Source: Holothuria scabra (lineage: Eukaryota > Echinodermata > Holothuroidea > Aspidochirotida > Holothuriidae). Taken from it: a stretch of 64,000 bases of DNA. Below, piece after piece: positions 1-11,200 of the stretch (position 1 is the stretch's first letter; each line of letters begins with the position of its first letter). The notes under the pieces are model-generated. The model worked only from the letters and a program-made list of their open reading frames with translations, was not told where the DNA came from and did not search any database. Location: positions 16,820,001 through 16,884,000 of the forward strand of contig CM074184.1 in assembly GCA_037179385.1 (NCBI GenBank), given 5' to 3'. A program made the position numbers and the translations under genes.

Positions 1-122
1 AATCTGATTGTTTGGGGCTGTTGTCAAGCTTTGGTGGTTTGATTTTTGATTAGGGCTTGGACTTCAGGGCATCTTATGGGGCCTCGGCCCTCCTTTGCCC
101 TTCAACCTGTTATGTTATAATC
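1..122 (+). mobile_element. 3' end fragment of a CR1-like retroelement
   Basis: The stretch matches, in inverted orientation, 423-545: shared blocks include gggcatcttatgggg and cctcctttgccctt, followed by cttgttatgtta-like sequence. As 423-545 lies just downstream of reverse-transcriptase coding sequence on the minus strand, both are read as 3' untranslated ends of one family. The element's body lies left of the window. Confidence 0.55.
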
Positions 123-211
123 GATTTAGCTTACCTTAATTAGGAGATATATATGTATTTTTTTATATAGAATGATGAGCAAATGATCGTTTTTGTACAA
201 AACGTTTCGAT

Positions 212-290
212 ATGTGGAGTCCAGGGGCAACGCCCTGGTGGGGGTCCAGGGGGGCGAAGCTAGCCCCCGGAAGCTCCGCGATATATACAA
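212..290. repeat. GC-rich hairpin segment
   Basis: Two short hairpins in a GC-rich island: ccaggg/ccctgg around 222-239, and gggggc/gccccc around 250-268. It lies between the two inverted CR1-like ends. No coding or RNA-gene signal; origin unknown. Confidence 0.4.
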
Positions 291-422
291 ACGTGGGGTT
301 ACAGAACGAAGCATTTCTCTGCCTTCACATGGCATTTAGCATTAAACTGACTGCACTCTTCACCATTAATATTTCATTGAATTTATTCTTACAACTGGCT
401 CAAGGTTCCCGTGGCTATGACA

Positions 423-1280
423 ATAACATAACAAGTTTAAGGGCAAAGGAGGGTAAAAACCCCATAAGATGCCCTATAGAACAGACCCAAAACCAACACC
501 TAATCCAAACAAAGACTAAACAAACCCAATACAATCAGATCCTGCCACTGTCACAGTAATACTTGTCAATGTTAACCTTGAAGCAGTTGACTGAAGTGGA
601 ATTAACAACCCACTCAGGGAGACTGTAGTCCACTCATTGACAACCCTATGAGAGAAACTGAACTTTCTGATGTCAAGTCTAGAGAAAAATTTTACCAGCT
701 TCTTATTATGGCCACGAACACGGGGATCAACACAAATCTATAAGTAGTTACAGTTAGACAGAGAATCATAACCAGAAAGAACTTGAAAACCTGCAGCATA
801 TCCCCCCTAATCCTTCTTAACTCGAGAGAAGTAAGTCCTAGACAATTGAGCCTATCTTGATAAGGGAGATTACGCACATTGTGAATAAACCGTGTGGCCC
901 TCCTCTGAACCTGCTCTAAAATAAACTTGTCCTTTTCATAAAAAGGGTTCCATGCCTGCACATGCAGCATAATCAAGATGTGGCCTAACCAACTGCTCAT
1001 AAAGATTTAGCACAATACCTTTACTGAAATTGCTGAAATTCCTCTTGATTAAACCAAGCACCCTATTAGCCCTAGCAGCAGCTGCTGCGCACTGCCTAAA
1101 AGGCTTCAAATCGTTTGAAATGACAACACCCAAGTCTTTTTCAGAAGTCACATTACCTAGAACACTACCAGCCATGGTATACTTATGACCCAAATTCTTG
1201 GATCCAAAGTGAAGAACTTTGCATTTATCAGCATTAAAAGACATTTGCCAAGTCTGAGACCAAGTAACTAGCCTAAGTCC
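423..1280 (-). mobile_element. CR1-like non-LTR retrotransposon fragment (RT C-terminal end and 3' UTR)
   Basis: Minus-strand translation in two frames gives the end of a reverse transcriptase. 1280-936 contains WQMSFNADKCKVLHFG and EKDLGVVISNDLKP. 1000-692 contains LEQVQRRATRFI and CLGLTSLELRR. The frame change near 940-1000 marks it as broken. The 3' tail region is 423-545. It differs from the copy at 1281-3880, whose 3' end abuts it. Confidence 0.75.
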
Positions 1281-1357
1281 CTCTGGTTCTGGTGAGATAC
1301 TGCATAAACTCCGCGAGACGGGATGTAACATGCAGGCACAGAAGGCTGAGCAGCGTA

Positions 1358-2874
1358 CTAATTACTAAAATGGGCTCTACTAATAATTTCTTCAAGACTC
1401 ACAGAATTTAACCCAGACTTAAAAGCACTCACAGTGGGGGCATCCCTAATACCGGGTGGGAGGCAGTTCCATTCAGCAAAAGTCCTAGGGAATAGTGAAT
1501 ATTTATAACAATCTTTGCGGGCAGATAATTTCACAAAAGAACTAGAGGCATGTGTTCTAGTAGACACACCACTAGAAGGAACTAACTGGTAAGAATCAGT
1601 ATCAATTGCTACTAATTTATTGACAGACTTATAAATAAGGGTCAATCTTTGGGCAGCCCTCCTATGCTCCAGTGAATCCCACCCTAGGCTAGAAATCATG
1701 TCTGTGACGCTGACTTTTTGCCTAGAGTTTTTGCAGACGAATCTTGCACTACGGCGCTGGACCCCCTCGAGCTGATTTTTCAAGTCTTTCTGATATGGGT
1801 CCCAGGCAGAGGCACTATACTCAAGCCGTGGCCTTACTAAGGTTTTGTATGCTACTGCTTTTACCTCACGGTTACAACTATACAGATTTCTGCGAAGCAG
1901 GCCAAGGATTTGATTTCCCTTTGAGGTCACCTTATGGACATGATTCGCCCAACTTAATTTGTTATTTATTTCCAGCCCTAAGTAAGTATGATTTTCAACT
2001 GTTTCTAAAATCGAATCGCCCATCTGATAGGAGTATTTGATTGCGTTCTTTTTATGGGTTATGTGCATAGCATAGCACTTCTTTGTATTGAATTCCACCT
2101 GCCAGCGTTGTTCTATCTGCAACAGAGAAGCATCCTTTCCGTCATTAACATTCCTATAGAGCTTAGTGTCATCAGCAAACTTACTAATACAGGATGAGAA
2201 AGGGCAATCAATATCATTTTTAAAAACTAGAAAACGAATTGGGCCCAGAACAGAACCTTGTGGTACTCCACTTGTGACATCATTCCAAGAGGAGAAATTA
2301 CCATTTACAACAACCCTCTGGGATCTACCAAAATGCCAAGACTTGATCCAGTCCGCACATCTCCCCTGGATGCCTAACTGATGCAATTTTACCGTAAGTC
2401 TCCCTAATGGGACTTTGTCAAATGCCTTTTGAAAATCAAGGTAAATGACATCAACACAATGACCCGAATCAAGAGACAAAGAGACATCTTCAAGAAAGCT
2501 AAGCAAATTAGAGACGCAAGACCTATTAGGCAGGAACCCATGCTGAGACAGATGCAGTAAACCATTGTCTAAAAGATACTTAAGCATACAATCCTTAACC
2601 ACAGACTCCATGACTTTACATAAAACACTGGTTAAACTAATTGGCCTGTAGTTACAAGGAAGGCTCCGACTCCCTTTCTTGAAAATAGGGGTTACATTCG
2701 CAATCTTCCAGTCAGCAGGACAAAGCCGGAATCCAGACATTTCTGAAAAATAATACACAGGGCAACGGACAAAATATCAGAACAATCATGCAAAATGGCA
2801 GGATGGATCCCGTCCGGCCCAGGGGATTTGCTAGCCTTTAAACTCCTAAATTGAACTGCTGGAGTCACCACCAA
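1358..2874 (-). pseudogene. Reverse transcriptase of the CR1-like element, frameshifted
   Basis: Reverse-transcriptase motifs are clear: NYRPISLTS, the motif A Asp in IYLDFQKAFD, motif B GVPQGSVLGP and motif C FADDTKLY (about 2160-2181). The open frame at 1358-2758 lacks its natural start. The preceding residues (KSPGPDGIHPAIL) lie in another frame up to 2874, so an indel falls near 2700-2760. The enzyme copies element RNA at a nicked target in target-primed reverse transcription; this copy is dead. Confidence 0.82.
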
Positions 2875-3062
2875 TTCCCACTAGAGGAGACTCCTTGGTA
2901 AAAACAGAGACAAAAAAATCATTCAACAAATTTGCCATATCTCGGTGGTCACTGACTAAAGTACCCCTAATGCCTTCAAGAGGCCCAACACCCTCTTTAA
3001 CTTTCTGCTTAGATCTAACATAGGCATGAAATGACTTAGGATTTACCTTAACCTCCTTTGCT

Positions 3063-3268
3063 TTTTTCTAAAAGTCCCCACGATTCTCTGGCGAAGAGCC
3101 AAGGGGCGAAAACCAAACGATTACTCCCGGGGGAGTTCTGCTCCCTTGTGGAGCTTAACGTCCCAAATGGACAAGTACGCCCTCCAAAGGGCAAACACTG
3201 AGTGGTCCTGCTCTAGACTGGCTGAATAGAACAGAAGCCACAACCTGGATGCAGTTTATCGTCATGCC
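3063..3268 (-). mobile_element. Second, headless copy of the U2-SINE body
   Basis: Minus-strand sequence related to the body of 3284-3535: both end in a TTTGGTTT..CGCC...GCCAGAG..GTC..GGACTTT block followed by A-rich sequence (3063-3118 against 3282-3334), and both share TTCT.TTCA.CCAGTC. The U2 core is absent here. It adjoins the interrupted retroelement linker, so it is probably the earlier of two nested insertions. Confidence 0.5.
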
Positions 3269-3283
3269 CAGGACGGCTAACTT

Positions 3284-3535
3284 TTTCTAAAGTCCTCCCG
3301 ACCCTCTGGCAAAGGGCCCTTCGGCGAAACCAAACTTGATACTGCTTCCCGAAGAAGCTATTACGTCCACTGAAGGACAACACTTAACGACCAACCTCGC
3401 GGCCTTCAGACCATTTTCATCATTGGTCTGTCATGTATGGCTCCATTCTTGACTGGATGAAAAGAACAGGTACTACACATGATCTTAGCCAAAAGGCCGA
3501 GAAGCGACAGATCTCAGCTTTGGAACAGCTATCCT
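3284..3535 (-). mobile_element. SINE-like insertion carrying a U2 snRNA 5' head
   Basis: Minus strand from 3508 down to about 3460 reads as the first ~49 nt of U2 snRNA: GTCGCTTCTCGGCCTTTTGG, then CTAAGATCATGTGTAGTA, including stem-loop I and the branch-point recognition sequence GTGTAGTA. A body follows, ending ...GGACTTTAG plus a short A run. An exact 15-bp direct repeat (3269-3283 and 3536-3550) brackets the unit as a target-site duplication. About 27 nt lie between the repeat and the U2 start. Retropseudogene of U2 chimera is an alternative. Confidence 0.6.
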
Positions 3536-3880
3536 CAGGACGGCTAACTTCCTCTCAAAATTGGCCTTAGTATCTCGAACCAAATCCTTCACAAGACATT
3601 CCTGATTCTTATAAACAACATAGTCTGAAGAACTTCTACTATCCCTATAGCGACGCCAACATTTACGCTTCTTCCTAGCTGCTCTGAGGACCTCCCTAGA
3701 AATCCATACTGGCCTATGATTACGAGAAGTTTTCTTGAGTGGAATACATAAACTTGAAGTCTCCAAAACAACCTCGCGAAAAATGCATTGCAATGCATTC
3801 GTCTTTCTTTGAGATGGGCAAACATTTCAATTACACGTTGATTAAAACATGTATACCCAAGCTGCTGTAAGCATTTTGAC

Positions 3881-4880
3881 CTGACTCACCGTGATTTTGT
3901 GAGACCGCAGAATAGTTTTCTACAAAGGATACACACGTGGCTGATTAACGCGTTCTTAGTTACCGGTGTATGCAAACAGTGCCACGCGAAGCGAGACAAG
4001 GGATAGACTTGGCCAAGTCTCTCGTGAGTGTTCCCCGGGGAACTGACAACACTAACTCTACACAAATCCATAAAAGTACCGTGCATACCGTATTTGTCTT
4101 TTTTTCTAATACGCCCTCTATAGGTCTATAAAGGTATCGCTTTTCAAGGTAGCGGGCCACTAATTATAAGTCCCATTGACTTACACACTAAATTAGGCTA
4201 CTTCCGTGCCCCCTAGCTCCCAGTAGAAGTTTTCAACCAGGACATGCTACCCCTCTGATCGAAGCCCACAATCTCGGCTTTCATGGCACTTTCAAATTTC
4301 CATACCCATGACCATTGAATTTTTGAGCTAGAGAGCCTTGAAAGATAGGGATGTGTTTCCCGCCATAATAGCTACTCAAAAACGGCATTTCACAGAGCGG
4401 AGTAATACAATAAAAAATGGCACTAAAATTGGTCAGGTTGCCTTGAATTTTGCACAGTATGTATTTCAACTCATTGTCTACAAAATCCAAATGCAAAAAT
4501 TATCATATTTTGTAAGTAACACAGTCAGAAACAACATTCCATAATTTTTTTTATGGCGCTTTGTCTGTCAGTCAACATTTTCCCGGACATGAGTATTGGA
4601 GTTAGTGGTCCGCTACCTTAACGATAGAATTGATAGAATTAATAGACCTGTACAGGGCGTATTAGATAAAAGGAAAATACGATATTCTGTACTATGCTGC
4701 AGTAGGGGAATTTTGAAGAGAAAGTTGTCAACTCCCCGCGGAACACTCACGAGAGACTTGGCCAAGTCTAGACCAGGGAGGGCAAGTGAAATTAGGCTGC
4801 CCGTAGTTCGAAGAAATTTGCCACTCACCTTTCATCATATCAGCAGATAAAATGTAAGTTCGCATGCTCAAAAAATGTTA
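3881..4880. mobile_element. Long imperfect inverted-repeat element
   Basis: The left arm (about 3960-4170, minus) and right arm (about 4595-4800, plus) share cgctacctt, gggcgtatta, and ggaacactcacgagag followed by a 16-bp perfect palindrome AGACTTGGCCAAGTCT (4005-4020 and 4754-4769). About 430 bp lie between the arms. Outer ends were not resolved. It looks like a non-autonomous foldback or DNA transposon; the small open frames in it mirror one another and are not genes. Confidence 0.5.
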
Positions 4881-4938
4881 AGCGGGAAGATTGCAATGGG
4901 ATGAGGGGCGGGGGAGCACCTGGGGGCACAATTTTGCT

Positions 4939-4979
4939 GTGTGTGTGTGGGGGGGGGGGCACGTTTCCCCGTGCCCCCC
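4939..4979 (+). repeat. GT and G-run simple sequence
   Basis: A tgtgtgtg stretch followed by an uninterrupted run of ten or more G, then cccc-rich sequence just upstream of the first exon. Low complexity, with no function assigned. Confidence 0.6.
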
Positions 4980-5137
4980 GTGGATACGCCATTGCCAGCT
5001 ATTCAAATACCACACACTTTTATCTATTGACACAAAACCGCATCACGTTTTTAAATATTTAAAGTTTGATTATTTCGTTTATTTGCTACGTATCGAAAAG
5101 GAATGTTGCAATAATTTTGTTGTTTCAAACTGTACAG

Positions 5138-5251
5138 CAACGAATGAATGCGACAGCAATCCTTGCTTAAATGGAGGGCAGTGTGTGGACGGGGAAAATA
5201 GATATGACTGTAACTGTGCCGATGGATTTTCTGGATCTAATTGCGAAACAA
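5138..5251 (+). CDS. Exon: EGF-like domain
   Basis: Acceptor tacag before 5138, donor gtgagt after 5251, 38 codons. Reads TNECDSNPC..., with six cysteines in EGF spacing. The Asx-hydroxylation pattern Cx[DN]x4[FY]xC is present ([10 protein letters not shown]). The first calcium-ligand Asp of the usual D-x-[DN]-E-C is missing because the exon opens with CA instead of AT or AC. It is the first exon seen, and its phase-1 acceptor requires an upstream exon not identified here. Confidence 0.9.
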
Positions 5252-8200
5252 GTGAGTTTTACTTTTGTCCGAGTCCTTTTAACATCAACTTGAGTTTTGG
5301 GGTTAAAAAATCCGAATGGTTTCCTCTGGTCAAATATTAGACATGGAGCGTAGGTTTTCAACATCCAGTGGTCGAACTCGAATTGAAAAGACATTCTGAC
5401 ATCGTGTAACAATCCTATTATCGAGACTGTTATGTGAGAACTTGAGGAACAAAAAATATATCTGATCAAAATATTGATTCTATCATATAATTCTAGGCCA
5501 ATCAGGTAGATTGTTTGCCTGTTTATGCATGTGGCCTCAATCGACGTTTACTGTACTGCCGAAATGAAATTTACTGCCTGCGTAGTCATGTACCCTAGCT
5601 GTGTTGTAACAATTCAAGACGACAGCAGACGACACTTGACATACAAGGCAGGCTAGCTATGCTAGGCATGTTAGTGTGACAGTACAGACGACCGCCGCAT
5701 AGTGAGCAGCCCGACGCAAGCCAGAGAAACCAGAAATTCTATTATTTCTCTGAGTGTAAAAGTGGTAGAGGTAAAATACCATATTGTGAAATAATTCGTA
5801 CTGAAACGTCAATATTTTTCACTTTAGAAGTACCTTTTTGAAACATAATAAACTTACCACTGAGCCTGAACTTGTGCGGCTCACTTTACTGTATTTGTAT
5901 ATTACCACTGAGGCTAGGCCTAACTTAGGCCAATAGGCTCCTAGCCGACAGTAGGTTCTGGTTCTGGTGAAATAATGCATAAACTCCGCGAGACGGGATG
6001 TAACATGCAGGCACAGAAGGCTGAACAGCGTACTAATTACTAAAACGGGCGCTACTAATAATTTCTTCAAGACTCACAGAATTTAACCCCGACTTAAAAG
6101 CACTCACAGTGGGCCCATCCCTAATACTGGGTGGGAATCAGTTCCATTCAGCAAAAGTCCTAGGGAACAGTGAATATTTATAACAATCTTTCATGTTCAC
6201 AAAAGAACTAGAGGCATGTGCTCTAGTAGACACACCACTAGAAGGAACTAACTGGTAAGAATCAGTATCAATTGCTACTAATTTATTGACAGACTTATAA
6301 ATAAGGGTCAATCTTTGGGCAGCCCTCCTATGCTCCAGTGAATCCCACCCTAGACTAGAAATCGTGTCTGTGACGCTGGCCTTTTGCCTAGAGTTTTTGC
6401 AGACGAATCTTGCACTATGGCGCTGGACCCCCTCGAGCTGATTTTTCAAGTCCTGATATGGGTCCCAGACCGAGGCACAATATTCAAGCTGTGGCCTTAC
6501 TAAGGTTTTGTATGCCACTGCTTTTACCTCACGGTTACAACTATACAGATTTCTGCGAAGCAGGCCAAGGATTTGATTTCCCTTTGAGGTCACCTTATGG
6601 ACATGATTTGCCCAACTTAATTTGTTATTTATTTCCAGCCCTAAGTAAGTATGATTTTCAACAGTTTCTAAAATCGAATCGCCCATCTGATAGGAGTATT
6701 TGATTGTGTTCTTTTTATGGGTAATGTGCATAGCATAGCACTTCTTTGTATCGAATTTCATCTGCCAGCGTTGTTCCCATGCACAGAGTTTATCAACGTC
6801 TGTTTGGAGCTCTCTAGTGTCATGTTCATTTTTAATTTGCCTATATAAAATACAGTTGTCGGCCAGAAGACAGATTTCAGAAGACAAAGTCTCTGCAATA
6901 TCATTAAGGTAGATTAGGTAGGTTAACGGTAACTTAGGCCAAAAATTGCATGCTGAAGGCGAGGCCACATATTAAGCCTGACGTTGGAGTCAGTTCTGGT
7001 TCTGGTGAGTTACTGCATACACTCCACAAAACGGGATGAAACGTGCAGGCACAGAAGGCTAAACAGCAAACTAATAACTAAAATGAGCTCCACTAAAAGT
7101 TATGGAACCCAGTCCAGACTTAAAAGCATTCGCGTCACAGTGGGAGCATCTTAACACTGGGTGGGAGGCAATTCAGTTAAAAAAAAAAGGCCTAGGGGAA
7201 TGGTGAATATTTATAACAATCTTTGCAGGATGAAAGTTTCACAACAGAACTAGAGGAATGTGCTCTAGTAGACACGCCTCTAAAGGGAACTGACTGGTAT
7301 GCATCGGTATCAATTGCAACTAATTTATATTAATGGATCTAAGAGTCAATCTTTGGGCAGCCCTCCTATGCTCCAGTGATTCCCAGCCCAAACTAGAAAT
7401 CATGTCTGTGACACTGGCCTTTTGTCTGGAGTTCTTACAGGCGAATTTCAGAAAAAATCGTAGGCCAAGCTATAGTATGTAACTGTAAGCTATAACGTTA
7501 GATATAGGGCCTAAAACTAGACAACTTTCAGGCCGTTGCCAGTCCTCCTCCAAATTAAATTATGAATTGGTAGGCTAGCTTAAAGTTAGCTTATAGGCTA
7601 GGCCTAGGCCTAAGTTTGTTATAGTTTTTAATCTGTGTCTGAGAGTGGCACTCTCCATTGTAAAATTGTAGTTCCGAGCTATTCATTCACAACTCACACA
7701 CTTAGCCGTACTGGCAGGAGATGATCTGGCCTAGGCCCAGCCTATAAGCAATCACTTTCACAGAACTGCTGGGCCAGTGATGAATGACATGCCTTCAATC
7801 CATGCAAACTGTACGGTAAAGTGTGGCCAAGGAAAGTGTTTGAGTGGTTGTGCTAGTCAAAGTTTGTTGATGTAAAATTTACATTCTGTTTTAAAAATGA
7901 ATTGAATTGAAATGGATTGAATCATTTTATTTTATTATTTTATTTGAATCAAGTGAAATAGCTATAATTTCCTGTGGTTTTCTGTACCACCAGGGTTTCC
8001 ATCAAGGGGGTTAAGTGTGGAATTTGTCCCCCCTTTCCGGATGGAAAGGGGGGAACACCTTATCATTTCCATAAAAATGAAAAAATGTCAGTATCTTGGT
8101 TCCTCAAATATTTAAAGTAACATTCTGGTGTCAATTTTAGAGGATCTCAGTTAAAAGAGAATAATTTTAATTGCATGCTCTTCATTGTAGTCTATAAAGT

Positions 8201-11200
8201 GTTGATTGCTGTTTGTTTTTGCTTGTATAAGGTGGCCCAGCCTTGATAAGCTTTGTTTCTCCTGGTTCTCCTCCACTTCATTTTCGGGATGTTACTACAG
8301 TACTGTATGTTACAGTGGAAATAAAGAACTTCAAACTTTAAAACCTCCCTTAGGAACTTGTTGATAACTTAAGATATTACTGTCTAAAGATAAGCTCTCT
8401 TTGTTAAAAAAAAACACTCCCATTTGCTTCAAGTTTTCAAAATGTTATATTATACTGGCAGATAACACCCAAATTCTTTTGCTGTTCTTAAAAATTGACT
8501 GTATTGATTAGACTTCAGAATTTCACAGCAGTGAAATATTGAATAATGTCTGTTGAGGTTGACCTGGAAATGTTGTTAGTGTAAATCTTGCAGTCTTTTA
8601 AAAGTGTCAGAATATTTCATTTGCATGAGTGAAGATTAAAAAAAGATGCTCAAAAAATCTGCTTGCATGACATCACAGATTTCCCACAATGCAGTGTGTT
8701 ATTGTGGTTTAAACTTTTTCTTTGAAAAGGCATAACTTATGAAAGCAGCCTGCTATTGAGATGGAATTACCCACCAATATGGAGAAATTGCCGTGATTCT
8801 TTGAAGCTCTTGAAATTTGTCACTGGAATATCCCAGGAGAGAATACCTTCACAACGATGTTTGAACTGACATGAGTAAATAGCACAGTTGCTGTTTTTAG
8901 GGGCTTTGGAGCAACCCTTTGTCTCCCCAGAACCCCACCTGCCATTCTGGCCAAGGGCTTTTTGTGGACATAGATCCCATTTTTTTGAGTTTCTGGCAGA
9001 ATTCTTGACTACAGTTCTTTCTGCATGAACAAGATAGATAGGACTTGATTTAACTGAATGACTCCCTTACTCATGGCATCTACATAGTTACAGAACCCCT
9101 GCCAGTCCAGCAAAATTCAGTTGAAAGTATAGCAGACTCCATCTGAACAGCTTCTTTTCCCATTCAGTGAAAGTTTCTTTGAATTGTTAATAGTATAAAC
9201 CCATGTCCATTCAGTTCTGTCCCTATCTACTGTAGCGACCTCATGATGCATGTAGTCATGAATATGGGTGATTGGTTCCAGTCAGGTTGTTTCAATAACT
9301 GTATGTTGACTTTGAGGCCAGTTCACTTTAAAAACAAAACATACATTACTGTATGCCTTGGTCATATGGTAGGAGTTGGCAGCAATCAGGGAAAGTGTGA
9401 TAAGGATTTGGGAAATATGCCCTTCATTATCACTTTATTTTATTGACTTATCAAAGTTGACTAGAACTGAGTGTTGTTCAGCATAGTGTTTTCTTTCCAA
9501 CAAGATGTGTTTCCAAAATTTTATTGACAAAAATGGCTTTTACTGATAATTTACATGGGTCTGACAGCCTGAAATGGTCAGATTTCTGTTAAAATTAAAG
9601 TTTCTAGAAGGGTATTAAGTTTTTGTTGTAGAAAGTTTTGAAACTTTTGATGTGAGCTGAGATTTAAGACTTTTATGATGGTAACTCTAACTATTACTGA
9701 AAAACAGTAAGTCCTCTGACAATATTTTTCTAATCAACCTCTCATTTGCAAGATTGTGATTTAATCCTGTCTGAACCTTTCTGCACTTTCATTCAAGTGC
9801 GGTGGCTTTTTATTTTTCTCTTTCTTCGATTTTTTGTTCTCAGCTGCATCTGTGGATGACTGCCAGACTTCACCGTGTTTAAATGGTGGTCAGTGCACTG
9901 ATATTGGTAACACCTTCCAGTGTGACTGTGCTGCAGGATTTGAAGGAAATACATGTGAAATAAGTAAGTCATAAATTTACCAAATAATTGGTTTATGTAA
10001 CTGAATAAGTATCCCATGTAACTATACGTATTTTATAGTTTATCAAGTTAACAAAATAAAATGGTTGAAGTGGGTTCCGAAAGAGTTTGAAAGTTTTGAA
10101 AGGGTACATACAGTACTTTATTGTAAAATTTTCATACAGTATTGTACCACATGTAGGGGGAAATTCAAGGAAAATTTATTGCAAAAGGGCTTCCTCATCT
10201 GAGAAAGTCATAGTGTTATTGTTTAACCCTCATGGACTTAAAAAGTCAAGGAAATAGAACCAGTATCCAGAAGAACTTATCCTTAGCTCATTTAAAAAAA
10301 AATGATGAAACGACACAGAAAACAATAAAAATGAATCTTGAAAACCTCATAGTAAATTTCATGTACAGCTTCATTGAAGAATATACTCATACTGCTTCCA
10401 TTGTTCTGATTAAATACTTCACAGTTGCTAATTTGCTGATGGGTCATGGGTCATGGTGAATGGGGCACATACAGAAATATTGAATTTGAATGAACCCCTA
10501 GCTGTTCCCATGATGGATCCTACTTAAGTTTCAAAGTAACTGATTAGAGATTTCTCCATCATGCCAAAAGGAAGTGAAGGGTCATAAGATTTGGTAATGT
10601 CAATACTGTAATTTTAAAATACCGTATGTACTCTATTAAATGCCCCCTTTCTAATAAACACCCCCTAACTTTTTCGTCACATTGCATAAAGTGAAATTGT
10701 TAATTCCAAAGACAATATGGTAAAAGGAAAATGAAATAGTCCTGCCTTGAAGCCACGAAATCTCCTTAAGTCCCATACTGTATCCTGAAGTAAAAGGCAT
10801 GTTTCTGCAGCTAATTACTGTTGATATCCATCAGGCTATCACATACCGCAAACCTGTACTGCTTTGTTGCGGTTCAAAAGTGGTACTGTACATACCGTAG
10901 GTATACAAATATTCCCAAGCCTATCCGAACAGCCTAACTTGAAAATCCAAATTCAACACAGGAAAACTGTTTAACAGTGAAATGCTGTGAATGCATATGT
11001 ACTGCTAATGGTGCTATTCACGGTAACTATTATGCAATTACCGTATGTAGGTGCGTATAGCTGGCCGGTCAGTATAGTACCGTGAGGCCTGGCTGTATAC
11101 TGTGCACAGCTTGCATGCATGCATGCATATGCCGCGGGCACGTAAAAAAGTCACTTCTGTGTGTAACGTTACATATCAAGATGTCGGCGAAAGTTGATCA

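Larger units (their letters stand above)
1281..3880 (-). mobile_element. CR1-like non-LTR retrotransposon, 5'-truncated, interrupted by SINE insertions
   Basis: Minus strand. The reverse-transcriptase domain lies at 2874-1358, preceded by a linker at 3793-3540 (PVWISREVLRAARKKRK...) and 3066-2880 (KVNPKSFHAYVRSK...). The linker halves are split by an insertion at 3067-3535. The 3' end carries a ggttctgg-type tail at 1281-1292, as in the copies at 5950 and 6990. No endonuclease domain is recognisable, so the copy is truncated at its 5' end. Not capable of autonomous movement. Confidence 0.8.

Noticed and set aside
3460..3508. Functional U2 snRNA gene
   Set aside because: Only the first ~49 nt match. 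The Sm site and 3' stem-loops are absent, and the sequence runs into a SINE-like body.
3960..4850. Two open frames with shared residues (minus 3960-4160 and plus 4596-4850, both containing RGTLTRDLAKS)
   Set aside because: They are the two arms of one inverted repeat read in opposite directions. No protein family recognised.
4939..5137. Signal peptide or start exon upstream of 5138
   Set aside because: The open frame running into the exon from 4891 is low complexity, and the acceptor plus phase show an internal exon. No credible start was seen.
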